Made by a program: the position numbers and the translations under genes. The notes beneath the pieces were generated by a model. It had not been told where the DNA came from and ran no database searches. It saw only the letters and a program-made list of their open reading frames with translations. This document shows positions 10,157-18,402 of a stretch of 20,579 nucleotides of DNA, piece by piece (within the stretch, counting starts at the first letter, position 1; each line of letters opens with the position of its first letter). Location of the stretch: positions 140,409 to 160,987 of the forward strand of contig BEXV01001096.1 of NCBI GenBank assembly GCA_003118195.1, read 5' to 3'. This DNA comes from Hemicentrotus pulcherrimus. Lineage: Eukaryota; Echinodermata; Echinoidea; Camarodonta; Strongylocentrotidae.

Positions 10157-10539
10157 GAGTCATCCAGCAAACCTGTCCATGTCATCAGAGATCAAACTTT
10201 TATAATAAACCTCATCGATCAAAGAATGTATTACAAGATAAACGCACAAATAAGTCTATAAGTTATTTCCACCATTAGGGCCGGCTTTCATCCTATAATT
10301 TTCTTTTGAAATGATTACAAAAGTAAATTTTAATGGACAGTTTTAATAACATGGCGGACATCCAAAGCTACTGATTTCTAGTGGTACGAATGTATACCAT
10401 GTCATCTTATACATGTAGTCTGATAATCTGCATGTCATGGAAATGAGAGCCAGAGGGAGATGAGAACAAAAATCATACATGCATATGATGAACTTATCGC
10501 ATTTGATTATGAGAAAGTGATCCACATAATCTTCCTGAG
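10157..10539 (+). other. Region immediately 5' of the gene, possible 5' UTR or promoter
   Basis: No exon is proven. TTATAATAA near 10199 is a weak TATA candidate. ATGGCGGAC at 10351 has good start context but is followed by a stop eight codons in. Several other upstream ATGs are scattered about. The in-frame stop before the chosen start is TGA at 10510-10512. Confidence 0.3.
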
Positions 10540-10678
10540 ATGAAGGAAGATGAGAGAGGAGGAGGAGAGGATGGAGAAGTAGGAGGTGGGATGAGCAGTG
10601 GAGTGACAGAAGAGCTGAGTGATGGCCTAGCAGGAGAGATGATACAGAGCAGAGGAAAAGAAACTGTTTCAAAACCAG
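10540..10678 (+). CDS. Exon 1 (or first exon in window) of the unknown gene
   Basis: Encodes residues 1-46 (MKEDERGGGEDGEVGGG...) and the first base of codon 47. The donor is CCAG/GTACTC. ATG at 10540 is the first Met after the in-frame TGA at 10510-10512 and has a G at -3. Alternatively the exon is internal and starts exactly here, because CTTCCTGAG just before the ATG could act as a weak acceptor. A further in-frame Met is at residue 18. The strong purine bias of this exon makes the opposite strand look open over 109 codons (10343-10672). That is a shadow. The phase-1 end joins exon 2 correctly. Confidence 0.65.
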
Positions 10679-13600
10679 GTACTCATTTTTCCCCCTTTTT
10701 AATGCTTGTGGAAATGTGGAGACTTAAATGATGCACCTGTGTGCTTACACTTTTAAATCATAAAACTTCCTAATCTTTGACAAACATTGTATAGAATCAT
10801 TAAAAATGTTGCATGATTTCTCATTGAAGATGAACAGATTTCAGTGCAACAGTTGAATTTTCGTTGAAGCCAGTGTGTACTGTTTAGGTCATTTAGGCCT
10901 GTACTGTAATAAAACAAGATATTTTATTTTTAGGATATAAACAGTTTTCTAGACGAATTACCAAACATGCTCATCCAGACAGTTTATTTTCTTCATGTGC
11001 AGGAACGCAGATTTAACATTTCCATACTTAAGAAACATGGAAATGCCTCTAATTTACAAAATGTGTATCGATATGTGAGTTTATTTCAGTTGTATTAGAT
11101 GTTAACAATTTTTCTGGTATTTGTGTGTGTATTTTTTATATTGTTTTAGCAGCAAAAGATAGACCCTACTCCTGCAGAAGTACAACATCCTTGAAAGATG
11201 AAATAGAGCAACTGTCCAACAAGAAGAAGGAGCTGCTCATGAAAGATAAAGGTAAATCAACTCACATGTCTTTTTTTTTTTTTTTATAAGTACCATCTTA
11301 TGGCAAAAATCATCCATCGACGATGGAAAACGCCATTAAAACCAACAACAACAAACTTGAGGGGGGGGGGGGGGGCACCTCCTCCTTTAGTTTTTCCCAA
11401 GTCTGTTACTATACTCCCTCTGAGAGCAGATTCTTAATTTGGTCCTTTAATGTTGCCAGTTTTGTCCATGGCATGTCTTTATCATCTTTCACCTTCAATC
11501 ATACTTCTGGGATGAGATACTAGTATGTTAGGCTTTAAAAAATAAAAGATGTTGTATTGCCATTTGCGACCAACCCCAAGATCTTGAAATCAAGAAATAT
11601 AAGCCAAAAGAGGGAGGAAAGAAGGAAAAAAAAGTATAAAACAAAAAGAGATTTTCGACCTACCGACCCATGTTTTGGCACATAAAGGGCAATACAACAT
11701 CCTTATTCGTTATGCCTAATGGTATTCTCTGATAACTGGGTGTTGTCATAACCATCATCTTCAGTAAAACAAAATAACCACCATCATTATGATCCTCATT
11801 GCTTACATCATTGTGATGAAGTAGTAAACATAAATACTTAAATTCATTCTCTTCTTTTTCTTACATGTATATGATTTTCTTCTCTTGTTCATTCCTTCTT
11901 TCTGTTGACATCAACTTCTGATGCCTTTGCAAATTGTTAACTCTAGATGGCGCTATTAAGATATCCGTGCATTTTCATCATTGTATACCAATTTATTTTG
12001 ATTTTTTTTTTTAGGGGGGGGGGGAGGATTTTTTTACTGATTTCATCTGCAAATATGAGTCTATTGAGTTCTCTCAGGCTTTTCATGTACCAGTTATTTT
12101 GTTTTAGAACAGGTTGTACCTTCTGTGTTTCTATTCTCAATTTTGTATAATCCAAGTGAACATATCTTTTACATTGTATCAGTTACAACATGACTGAAAT
12201 CACTTTTAATCAGTCTTGCAATTGCAGAATATGCCCCTTTCTATACATGTAGGAGAGCACAACTGGCATATATTATACAAATAACGCACGGCTCTGAGTG
12301 CAAAAGCGGTGAATGCAGTACGCGCGAGGTTTCTTTAGATTGGTGCCGCTCTGTGCAACGAGCCGCTTGCGGCGAGTTCACAGTGCAAACCATTTGAAGA
12401 AACCGAGCGAACACTGCATTTACGTCTTGCACAACAGGGTCAAGTGCGTTATTTGTTTTATAAAATAGTGACACACATCAAAACAAACCAAAAAATAGAT
12501 CTAAAGTATTAATTAGTTACAGTCTACGAAACTGAGTACGAGAATTTAATCTAGAGTTAGAACTAGATCTAAATCTAGACCTAGACCTATGTTGGTTCTA
12601 GTAAGAGTTGCAAGCTTACCGAAAAGTCCATGGGTGGTCTACAGACGAGTCTACACATTAGACAGCTGAAATTCCTGGCTTCATTATAAAATCCCAAAGT
12701 CAAAACAGGCCTAAATCCAAGGCAAAAGTAAAATAAAAATTTGCTTTCTACAATAATACTGTACCCCGCTCTAGCTACCTAGCTAGAGCTAAGCTACCCG
12801 TACGCTGCGCTGGGGATGGAGTGTACAAAATTAGCTACACGTAGCCTACATAAAATACAATGCAGATCGAGGGAGCTTAGGCGCAGCTATACTACACGTA
12901 CGCGCGCGCATTAAATATCCATGGTAACGTGCAATATAACTTTTTAGTGCGCTTTTTCAGGTAAATCGTGCTTGCATCAAAAATGTCTACATATCATGTG
13001 ACGAGTATTGACCAATCACGATGCTTAAAATACTAGAGCCATTTTATAAAACTGACTATTTACTCCAGCTACTCAGTCTCATTCTCCTTGAAAATGAATA
13101 TAATTTGGCCTGGAAATCAGGCTACTTCATTTTAAAGAAGTTTGCTGAATGTGACAGTGTAAACCCTAGCCATTATATCTATCCCTTCACATTCTTGTGC
13201 CTTGGTTTAGGAATGGTCCAGGGCTGGCCTAATCCAACATTGAATCCATTTTATCTTTACTGCTAATCTCTTTCCAAACAGAAGGTATACACTGAACAAT
13301 CACAAATCACACAATTTAAGAATTGAAACCTCTTTCTTCCCTTAACCTCTATTCTTTCCATGACCTGTTCTAATATTGACACTTACTTGACTGACCATCA
13401 ATGTGGCTTCTGTCTCCTCTGAAACATTGTATCATTCTCTAGATCCAGAAGGTAAACATTACTTGTAGACATGTCAACAGTGGCTTGACTTGCAGTGTTC
13501 ATGTATGCATGGGGAAGGGGGTTGAGAGTTTTGAAACAGTTGCAGTTACGTTATGACCAGAAGGGACTCTACAAGGAAGATGGATGATGTCTTTGGTTAC

Positions 13601-16600
13601 TGTTGAAATGTGTGGCTGATTTCAACATTGATGGACGTCCATGTAGTTTGTGCAGTTATCCGTTTTGTGACATCCTGTCCTGAGAGGATTCTGTATAAAT
13701 CCATGATTGTTCAAGTACTTCTAGACGTGTTTGTTTATTAATTCTTGTTTTAATTGCTTTGAGTTTGAATCCAGAGTGACTTGATCATATATGTTCAGTG
13801 AAGTCTTTTGCAAAGGAGTGCAGTTTGTGATGAAATAGCCACAATATTACCTATGGGTAATCTGTTTGTTGTCTGTAATATATCTTGATAATACGTACAT
13901 GGACCGTTAACTTTTGATGGACCCCTATACCACCAACATCATCGGGAAGCACCTCCCTAAAGCTTTGATGATGTGCAGTTGGTCGCCTTCTAGATTGTTG
14001 GAGTAATACATTCGCCTTAATTGTCATCTGATTTATGCTGTCAGTGGTGTTTTAGTTTCTTGTGAATCATCAAGGGGATTGCATAAGTGTACAAGATGGA
14101 ATAATTATTCTTCAATCTATTGCAGTATCTTGTATCTCTAGTATTAGATACTGCTTTTTGTCATTACTGGTAGATAAATGACTGAATACATTATTTGAGA
14201 CTTTACAGCTGAGCAAAACAGATCATCTGAATAGATTTCTGCAGCAGCACACCAGCTATAGTTCCTTGATCAAATTATTGCAGAGCTGATACAGCTGTAC
14301 TTTAGTACATGTCTATATGTTTGGAATGGCTGCTGACAATTATACATGCAGTAACTTCCACTCCTGGGATGAATTTGTCACCATTATAGGAGATATTTCC
14401 AGTAAGTTTAATGAACAAAGCAACATGTGTGTTTGCAATTTGAATAAAAATGGTCTCAATACCAGAAGGTGTGGATGTTTGCACTTTGCAGGACTTTACA
14501 CTCTTATTTTGTATCAAGGGTCCAGGTTGCAGTTTTTAGAGTTTCTATGCAATAGGTCCCTGTTTATATGTCAATCTTTTGTGGAGGCCTCCAAGTATCA
14601 AGCCTCTTTATTCAATGTCTGTGGAATGGAGTTAAATTGGTTTCTTTTGTGAGTTGAATTGGTTTCTTTTGTGAGTTAAATTGATTTATTTGATTTTAAA
14701 AGAGTTGAATTTCACACTGGAATTGTTCAACCCTCCAAAGGTAACTTATATAGTTAACCATTTGGCTTTGTACACAAACAACCTGGTTCCTTTGGCAAAG
14801 GGTTAATAAAAGCTTCACAAATGTTCACAAAATTTTGCTGGATGGTGATTTACAATACTCTGTGTTAAATTTTCCTCATTTTGTGACTTTTATTTGACTG
14901 TGTGATCATATTAATAATCCTTCATGTGGTTTGTTTATGATTCAGAACCAGTTGTATGGAAGCAGAACATTCAGGAGCAGATTGAGAAGGAGTTGGAGAG
15001 GAGAGTCAGAGATGCTCTGGAGACTCCTCCTCTGGAGAGGATGAGGAAAAACAAACATAAAGCCCGTCTCAGAAAACAACAGCAGAAGAAGAAAGAAGAA
15101 GAGAAAAAGTAAGATATATCGTTTTGTGATCAAATCTTCACTATTGAACGAAGAGGGCTCAAAATATTAAAAACCCTTGATAAGAGATGGTCATGGTGCT
15201 AGAACAAACCAAATTTATCATTGTAATCAGGGCTCAAAGATTGACTTATAAACAATTAGTTTGGGTAAAACTTATGAAATAATAGGAAGAATAGGGAAAA
15301 TCTGGATTGGACTCCATTTCAAAGCAATTGATTTTTTATGTTCCCATTTAACCCTAATGAGGCCTTCAAAATATTTGATTAACCACTTTTAGTATTCTAT
15401 ACACTTCACTTGACATGTGTGCAAATTTTTTGTGGCGATGAGATCTNGTAACTGGATGGAAACTAAATAATCAAACAAACCTGTCGATATAGATAGAAAA
15501 TCTATTATATCAAAAACCCACAATGACAGTGAAAAAATTATTTTGTTGAAAATTAATATCACAACAGATTACCTGCCGGTTCTCGGTATGATGATTACCA
15601 TCAATGCAATAGGCCTACAGCGTTACTTCATCATGGATATGTAGCTTATGTCAGCTGTCCTTGGCCTCAGCAAGACAACTGAACATTCACATTCAATTTC
15701 GTGCGGTCGCTGCACAATCTTACTATATAATCTTCACAATCTTACTCTACTCCTACTCTTGGTCTTATTTTGGGTGCTTACTATCTTTCACAGTTGACCA
15801 TTTCACTGCACAACCCAGAAAATTCGAACTTTTTTCTTACTAAACGGGATAGTCCTCAGTATAGGTAAACACGGACGACTACGTAACTACTGTACTGCAG
15901 CGTAAAACAATGATAAAAATAAAACGAAGCGAGTGATTAGTCATTAGCCCGTCAGAACGCAAAACATGCAATAAGAAAAGTATTTTGATTAGCCATTCAT
16001 ATTTTAAACAATGCCCGAGATTCTGATGAGATTTTAATTACATCAAAGACACCGGTAAAGGCGGTAGTCGGTAGATACAAAGAGTGGGTCGCGACATAAA
16101 AGGAGAGAACACCTTGGCATTGGCACTATATAACAGACATCGACAGAGATCGAGATCAGAGCAGCATAGAGAAGTGGAGAGAGGATAGAAGGAATAGAGT
16201 CTAGTGAGATCTCGAGACAAATCAAATTGGCTGCACGCTGCTGGCGCGCCAAAACCGACCTCCGCCTGCACTGCACGGCGCGCCACTTATCACCAATTTT
16301 TGCACACGTCACGTGGACGTTGTGTGACCTCCACCAGGTCAGTGCGTGTAGCACGCCTACTGCGGAAACGGAAGCTCCCCGAAAATCCCATTGATGGGCA
16401 CTTCACCGAGAGATGGCGCTGTGCGCCATTCAATGAGAAAGGGCGGGGATTTCAGTAGTGGAGACCCGCTTTAAGTGCTCAGGTTTTTGCTCAATATCTC
16501 CTTAAAATATGCTGTGATCAACACCACTGTTTTGTTTCTGCAGATCCCTGTCCCTGGAGGAGTGTAATAGTCATGCCCAAGCCTTGCCATCTCTCAAAGA

Positions 16601-17456
16601 GAAATTCCCCTGGAATGACGTCAACTCCCCCTTCACCTACTTTGACGACCCAGACAGCCCCACATGGTTCGAACGGCAGATCTACAACAACCAGTACAAT
16701 GACTGCGGCAGCGAAAGCAGCGCAGGTTACCTGGATGTCAACGGCAACCAAACTGAATACAGGACTCAAGAGGAGAGAGATGCATTGTCTCGTAATTCAG
16801 CAAGGCCTCGAACTCGAAGTGCAGGTGTAGCGCTGACTAGAGACAGGCAAAGAATCGCGGATGACAAAGGTGGAGATACAGACGCAGAAGAGGATAGAAC
16901 TATTGTTGAGATTAGACGGAAGACCTTCCATCGCTTTACAAGCGCAGGCTTCAAGGAAGCCATGAGGAAAGGCAAAGGGATGCTCAAAAAGATTGGAGAT
17001 GGAAAGTATGTGGATAAGAATGGAGTGATTCTTTCAGTGGATGGCCCTTTCTGGCCTCAGGAGTGTGGACCTCTCTACCCCAAACCTGACCACATCAAGA
17101 AGGTACCGTCTTCTGCAGAACCCCTCTTTGATAAGGGTAAGAATTACTTGATGTTGTTATATTTCCTGTGTCTGTGTGCATGTGTGTGTGTTTTTGTCTT
17201 TATCTGTTAAATGCCTTTATACATGTACTTTTACTGGTTGTGTGTTTCTGTGTTTGTTTTTTATCTGTACACAAATAGAAAAGAAAGTAGAGTTTGTCAT
17301 ACATGTACATGTACATGTACATGTAGATCTTTTCTTCAGTATAAGTATCTACATGTATGTTGTGACTTTGGATGCTTTTTTTTAGGAGAGTTTGAGGAAC
17401 CACTTAATATTAGCAGAGAAATCTGTTTTTTATCAACCATATTGTGCAGTGACTAG
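10540..17456 (+). CDS. Five-exon gene, unrecognised 355-aa charged protein (gene model overview)
   Basis: Joining 10540-10678, 11150-11251, 14946-15108, 16544-17136 and 17386-17456 gives 1068 nt, one uninterrupted frame of 355 codons and a TAG. All four introns have GT-AG ends and their phases match (1, 1, 2, 1), which is strong evidence that exons 2 to 4 belong together. Domain order: residues 1-46 acidic and Gly/Glu-rich; 58-80 a Lys/Glu helix; 86-135 a highly charged, probably coiled-coil helix ending in a K/E/Q-rich run; 150-185 an aromatic block (FPWNDVNSPFTYFDDP, TWFERQIYNNQY); 222-254 a basic then acidic linker; 255-321 a dense block with KTFHRF, GKGMLKKIGDGKYVDKNG and DGPFWPQECGPLYP. 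No signal peptide or membrane segment is apparent in residues 1-332. I do not recognise the family and assign no function. Exon 1 and exon 5 are the weakest parts. Confidence 0.75.
11150..11251 (+). CDS. Exon 2 of the unknown gene
   Basis: Encodes residues 47-80 (AAKDRPYSCRSTTSLKDEIE...). The acceptor is TATTGTTTTAG and the donor is AAAG/GTAAAT, both good. The acceptor is a tandem NAGNAG (TAGCAG, 11147-11152), so splicing at the second AG would drop exactly one Ala. The exon is 102 nt with phase 1 at both ends, so its omission would also keep the frame. The Ser/Thr/Arg-rich start leads into a Lys/Glu helix (LKDEIEQLSNKKKELLMKDK). Confidence 0.8.
11361..11375. repeat. G15 homopolymer
   Basis: Fifteen consecutive G bases are preceded by GA. 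It is prone to assembly error and to G-quadruplex or triplex formation. A similar T-run plus G-run lies at 12002-12024. Confidence 0.9.
11548..11701. repeat. Fold-back element, 14-bp perfect arms
   Basis: GATGTTGTATTGCC (11548-11561) is repeated as GGCAATACAACATC (11688-11701), exact reverse complements enclosing 126 bp. Pairing continues weakly inwards (ATTTGCGACC against CTTTATGTGCC). The interior is A-rich and purine-rich. It lies wholly within intron 2. No clear target duplication is visible. It is probably a MITE. Confidence 0.7.
12273..12463. mobile_element. CpG-rich fold-back MITE in intron 2
   Basis: The left end TTATACAAATAACGCAC (12273-12289) matches the reverse complement of the right end GTGCGTTATTTGTTTTATAA (12444-12463) apart from a 3-base length difference. 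A second inverted block lies inside: GAATGCAGTACGCGCGAGGTTTCTT is mirrored by AAGAAACCGAGCGAACACTGCATT with a few mismatches. The centre GAGCCGCTTGCGGCGAG is itself a near palindrome. The whole 191 bp can fold into one long hairpin. It is unusually CpG-rich for the window. No coding capacity. Confidence 0.75.
12768..12789. repeat. Perfect palindrome, 10-bp arms
   Basis: GCTCTAGCTA and TAGCTAGAGC are exact reverse complements separated by CC. The tetranucleotide CTAG recurs within it and nearby (12551-12600). It can form a cruciform. No known site is recognised. Confidence 0.6.
12893..12911. other. Z-DNA-prone alternating purine-pyrimidine tract
   Basis: TACACGTACGCGCGCGCAT is 19 bases of strict pyrimidine-purine alternation with a (CG)-rich core, the classic Z-forming type. 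It sits in a locally CpG-rich part of intron 2, just before CCATGGTAAC. Confidence 0.55.
14632..14688. repeat. 22-bp tandem repeat, 2.6 copies
   Basis: TTAAATTGGTTTCTTTTGTG plus AG at 14632-14653 is repeated at 14654-14675 with one change (TTGAATT), then begins a third time (TTAAATTGATTTA). The near identity suggests a recent slippage duplication. Confidence 0.85.
14946..15108 (+). CDS. Exon 3 of the unknown gene (coiled-coil-like segment)
   Basis: Encodes residues 81-134 plus two bases of codon 135. The acceptor is TTTATGATTCAG and the donor is AAAAA/GTAAGA. Residues 86-107 (KQNIQEQIEKELERRVRDAL) alternate charges with heptad-spaced I/L/V and look like a helix. ETPPLERMRKNKHK breaks it, and a K/R/Q/E-rich tail (ARLRKQQQKKKEEEK) follows and reads on into KSLSLEECN of exon 4. 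Such tails are typical of charged helical scaffold or nuclear proteins, but this does not define a function. The apparent frame on the opposite strand is a shadow. Confidence 0.88.
15109..16543 (+). other. Intron 3 (1435 bp)
   Basis: Phase-2 intron with donor GTAAGA and acceptor TTTTGTTTCTGCAG. The first ~900 bp are AT-rich and featureless apart from the ambiguous base at 15447. From about 16050 to 16450 the composition changes to CpG-rich with promoter-like motifs (annotated separately). The open frames at 15661-15843 and 16038-16458 on both strands are short, overlap one another and are not credible genes. Confidence 0.75.
16127..16448 (+). promoter_or_regulatory. Promoter-like CpG-rich segment in intron 3
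   Basis: Motifs in order: TATATAA (16127-16133) in CACTATATAACAG context; GGCGCGCC followed by AAAA (16243-16254), which on the other strand reads TTTTGGCGCGCC, an E2F-type site; a second GGCGCGCC (16277-16284); ACGTCACGTGGACGT with a central CACGTG E-box (16310-16315); TGACCT-N5-AGGTCA (16325-16341), an everted nuclear-receptor-type repeat; ATGGCGC-TGT-GCGCCAT palindrome near 16413-16429; and GGGCGGGG (16441-16448), an Sp1 GC box. It ends 95 bp before exon 4. An alternative promoter for a shorter transcript is possible, although exon 4 has no Met in frame before residue 275. A transposon-derived CpG patch would explain it equally well. Confidence 0.35.
16544..17136 (+). CDS. Exon 4 of the unknown gene (main exon)
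   Basis: The longest exon, 593 nt, encoding residues 135-332. The acceptor TTTGTTTCTGCAG is excellent and the donor AAGG/GTAAGA is near consensus. It is clearly coding: long open frame, GC-richer codons than the surroundings, and aromatic and Cys residues in compact blocks. Visible parts are FPWNDVNSPFTYFDDPDSPT (residues 156-175), TWFERQIYNNQYNDC (175-189), a basic stretch RPRTRSAG (222-229), an acidic stretch DTDAEED (246-252), IVEIRRKTFHRFTSAGFKEA (255-274), and DGPFWPQECGPLYPKP (301-316). GDGKYVDKNG (286-295) superficially recalls an EF-hand loop but lacks the full ligand spacing. Family unknown. Confidence 0.93.
17300..17325. repeat. (TACATG)n palindromic microsatellite in intron 4
   Basis: 26 bases of TACATG repeat, self-complementary, inside the 249-bp intron between exons 4 and 5. 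The intron also carries TG-rich stretches on both sides of it. A related interrupted cluster lies at 17537-17571. Confidence 0.9.
17386..17456 (+). CDS. Exon 5, proposed last coding exon
   Basis: The acceptor GATGCTTTTTTTTAG is good and the phase is right: the split codon makes Gly333, followed by EFEEPLNISREICFLSTILCSD and a TAG at 17454-17456. The 23 residues are less charged than the rest and cannot be checked against a family. A rival terminal exon uses the acceptor TTTTTGTTTCAAG (ending 17512), also in phase, and reads 53 codons to a TGA at 17671-17673 (ending KFLEKERPLFSE). Either, both, or neither could be used, and further exons may lie beyond. Confidence 0.45.
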
Positions 17457-17923
17457 GCAATTAGGAGATTGAAATATATATTTGTGAAGATGACCAATGT
17501 TTTTGTTTCAAGACAAAGGATGCCGAAAAGGAGTATATACATGTACATCTAGGTACATGTACAATGTACATGGACTACAGAGATTGGCTTGTTGCCATCA
17601 GAATATTAAAAACTGCAGACGAGATGTTACTTGCAAATTCTTGGAAAAGGAAAGACCCCTTTTCTCAGAGTGACAGCGATAGATGATTATTAAACTTAAA
17701 GAAAGGTTTGTTGAAGAAGGTGATATAATTACAGCCTACACTTCCAGATGGCCACATCGGATGAATTTGAACTATTTAGTAGCTAAAGTACAAAGTTGAT
17801 CCTCTCCTACAGTAGTAATACTAAAATCCAAAGCTCAAGACTTCTTTGTTACAAAGTATGGCCTTCTCTGGAATTCGCTTGCTGAATTGTGATCTATGAT
17901 TTTCATGATCCACTCTGTATTGG

Positions 17924-17929
17924 AATAAA
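17924..17929 (+). terminator. Candidate polyadenylation signal AATAAA
   Basis: A canonical AATAAA about 470 bp after the proposed stop codon, followed by TTGTAATTTATTC, which is T-rich. Plausible as the 3' end of the gene but isolated AATAAA hexamers are expected by chance in AT-rich sequence. Confidence 0.3.
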
Positions 17930-18394
17930 ATTGTAATTTATTCAATATTCTAAAAAGATAATTGTCATTAATTTCTGACAATGGCATTCTTAACATTTTT
18001 AGAGAAATGTGTGTATTACTAGTCCTTTTTTTATCATGAGCATTGTTCAGAACTTTTCCCTTGCCCATGAGAACACTAGATAATACATGTTAGATGTATG
18101 GAAAGAGTAAGACATATTGGGAATGTTTAGCCATTGATGCACCCCTGCACACCATTCCTCACATTTGGTTTCACAGGTTAAATGAGCTACACAAAGAAAA
18201 TTCACTAACAACTCATAATTAGAACAAATTACATGTGGATGGAAAGATTTTCTCTTGAAAAACACAAACAATTTGCTGAGAAATCATATAGATATCATGG
18301 AAAGGCGTAAAATGCATTTTTTAAAGACCCACCTTAGACCCCTGAAAGCCCCTGAACGTAACTCAAACACACAAGCGTAGCAAGCTCTGAATTG

Positions 18395-18402
18395 TGACGT
18401 CA
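18395..18402. promoter_or_regulatory. Perfect CRE-type palindrome TGACGTCA
   Basis: The full CREB/ATF consensus octamer in context TTGTGACGTCACACAC. A one-base variant (TGATGTCACA) lies about 75 bp downstream. No transcription unit starts nearby that I can see, so function is unknown. Confidence 0.3.

Larger units (their letters stand above)
11252..14945 (+). other. Intron 2 (3694 bp), repeat-rich
   Basis: The donor is GTAAAT and the acceptor is TTGTTTATGATTCAG. It contains a T-run, a 15-base G-run (11361-11375), fold-backs at 11548-11701 and 12273-12463, a T11-A-G11 tract (12002-12024), short CTAGA-type repeats near 12551-12600, a 10-bp-arm palindrome and a Z-DNA-prone tract near 12900, and a 22-bp tandem repeat at 14632-14688. 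Open frames at 13021-13266 (81 codons) and 14317-14652 (111 codons) have no recognisable content and no convincing splice sites. The segment 13270-14300 shows nothing I can name. Confidence 0.7.

Noticed and set aside
9999..10205. Leu/Phe-rich membrane-like open frame
   Set aside because: It is the translation of the long pyrimidine tract and is low-complexity.
10343..10672. 109-codon open frame on the minus strand
   Set aside because: It is the opposite strand of purine-rich exon 1. It is Leu/Ser/His low-complexity and has no domain content.
14317..14652. 111-codon open frame on the + strand in intron 2
   Set aside because: The longest non-exon frame, but it has no recognisable motif, no good flanking splice sites, and is disturbed by the 22-bp tandem repeat at its end.
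16584..16620. Separate gene starting at about 16584
   Set aside because: The codon there is TTG, an internal Leu of exon 4. Splice sites and phase show the frame continues from exon 3.
16660..16680. GGTTCGAA as a tRNA T-loop/B box
   Set aside because: It lies inside clear coding sequence of exon 4 and no cloverleaf can be formed around it.
16981..17060. EF-hand in the encoded protein (GDGKYVDKNG)
   Set aside because: The acidic ligand spacing and the closing Glu of the canonical loop are not met.
17815..17990. Possible remnant of a LINE reverse-transcriptase C-terminus (FFVTKYGLLWNSLAEL then FNILKR)
   Set aside because: The WNSL-like motif is suggestive, but stops interrupt it, the spacing to the next motif is too long, and nothing upstream supports a reverse transcriptase.
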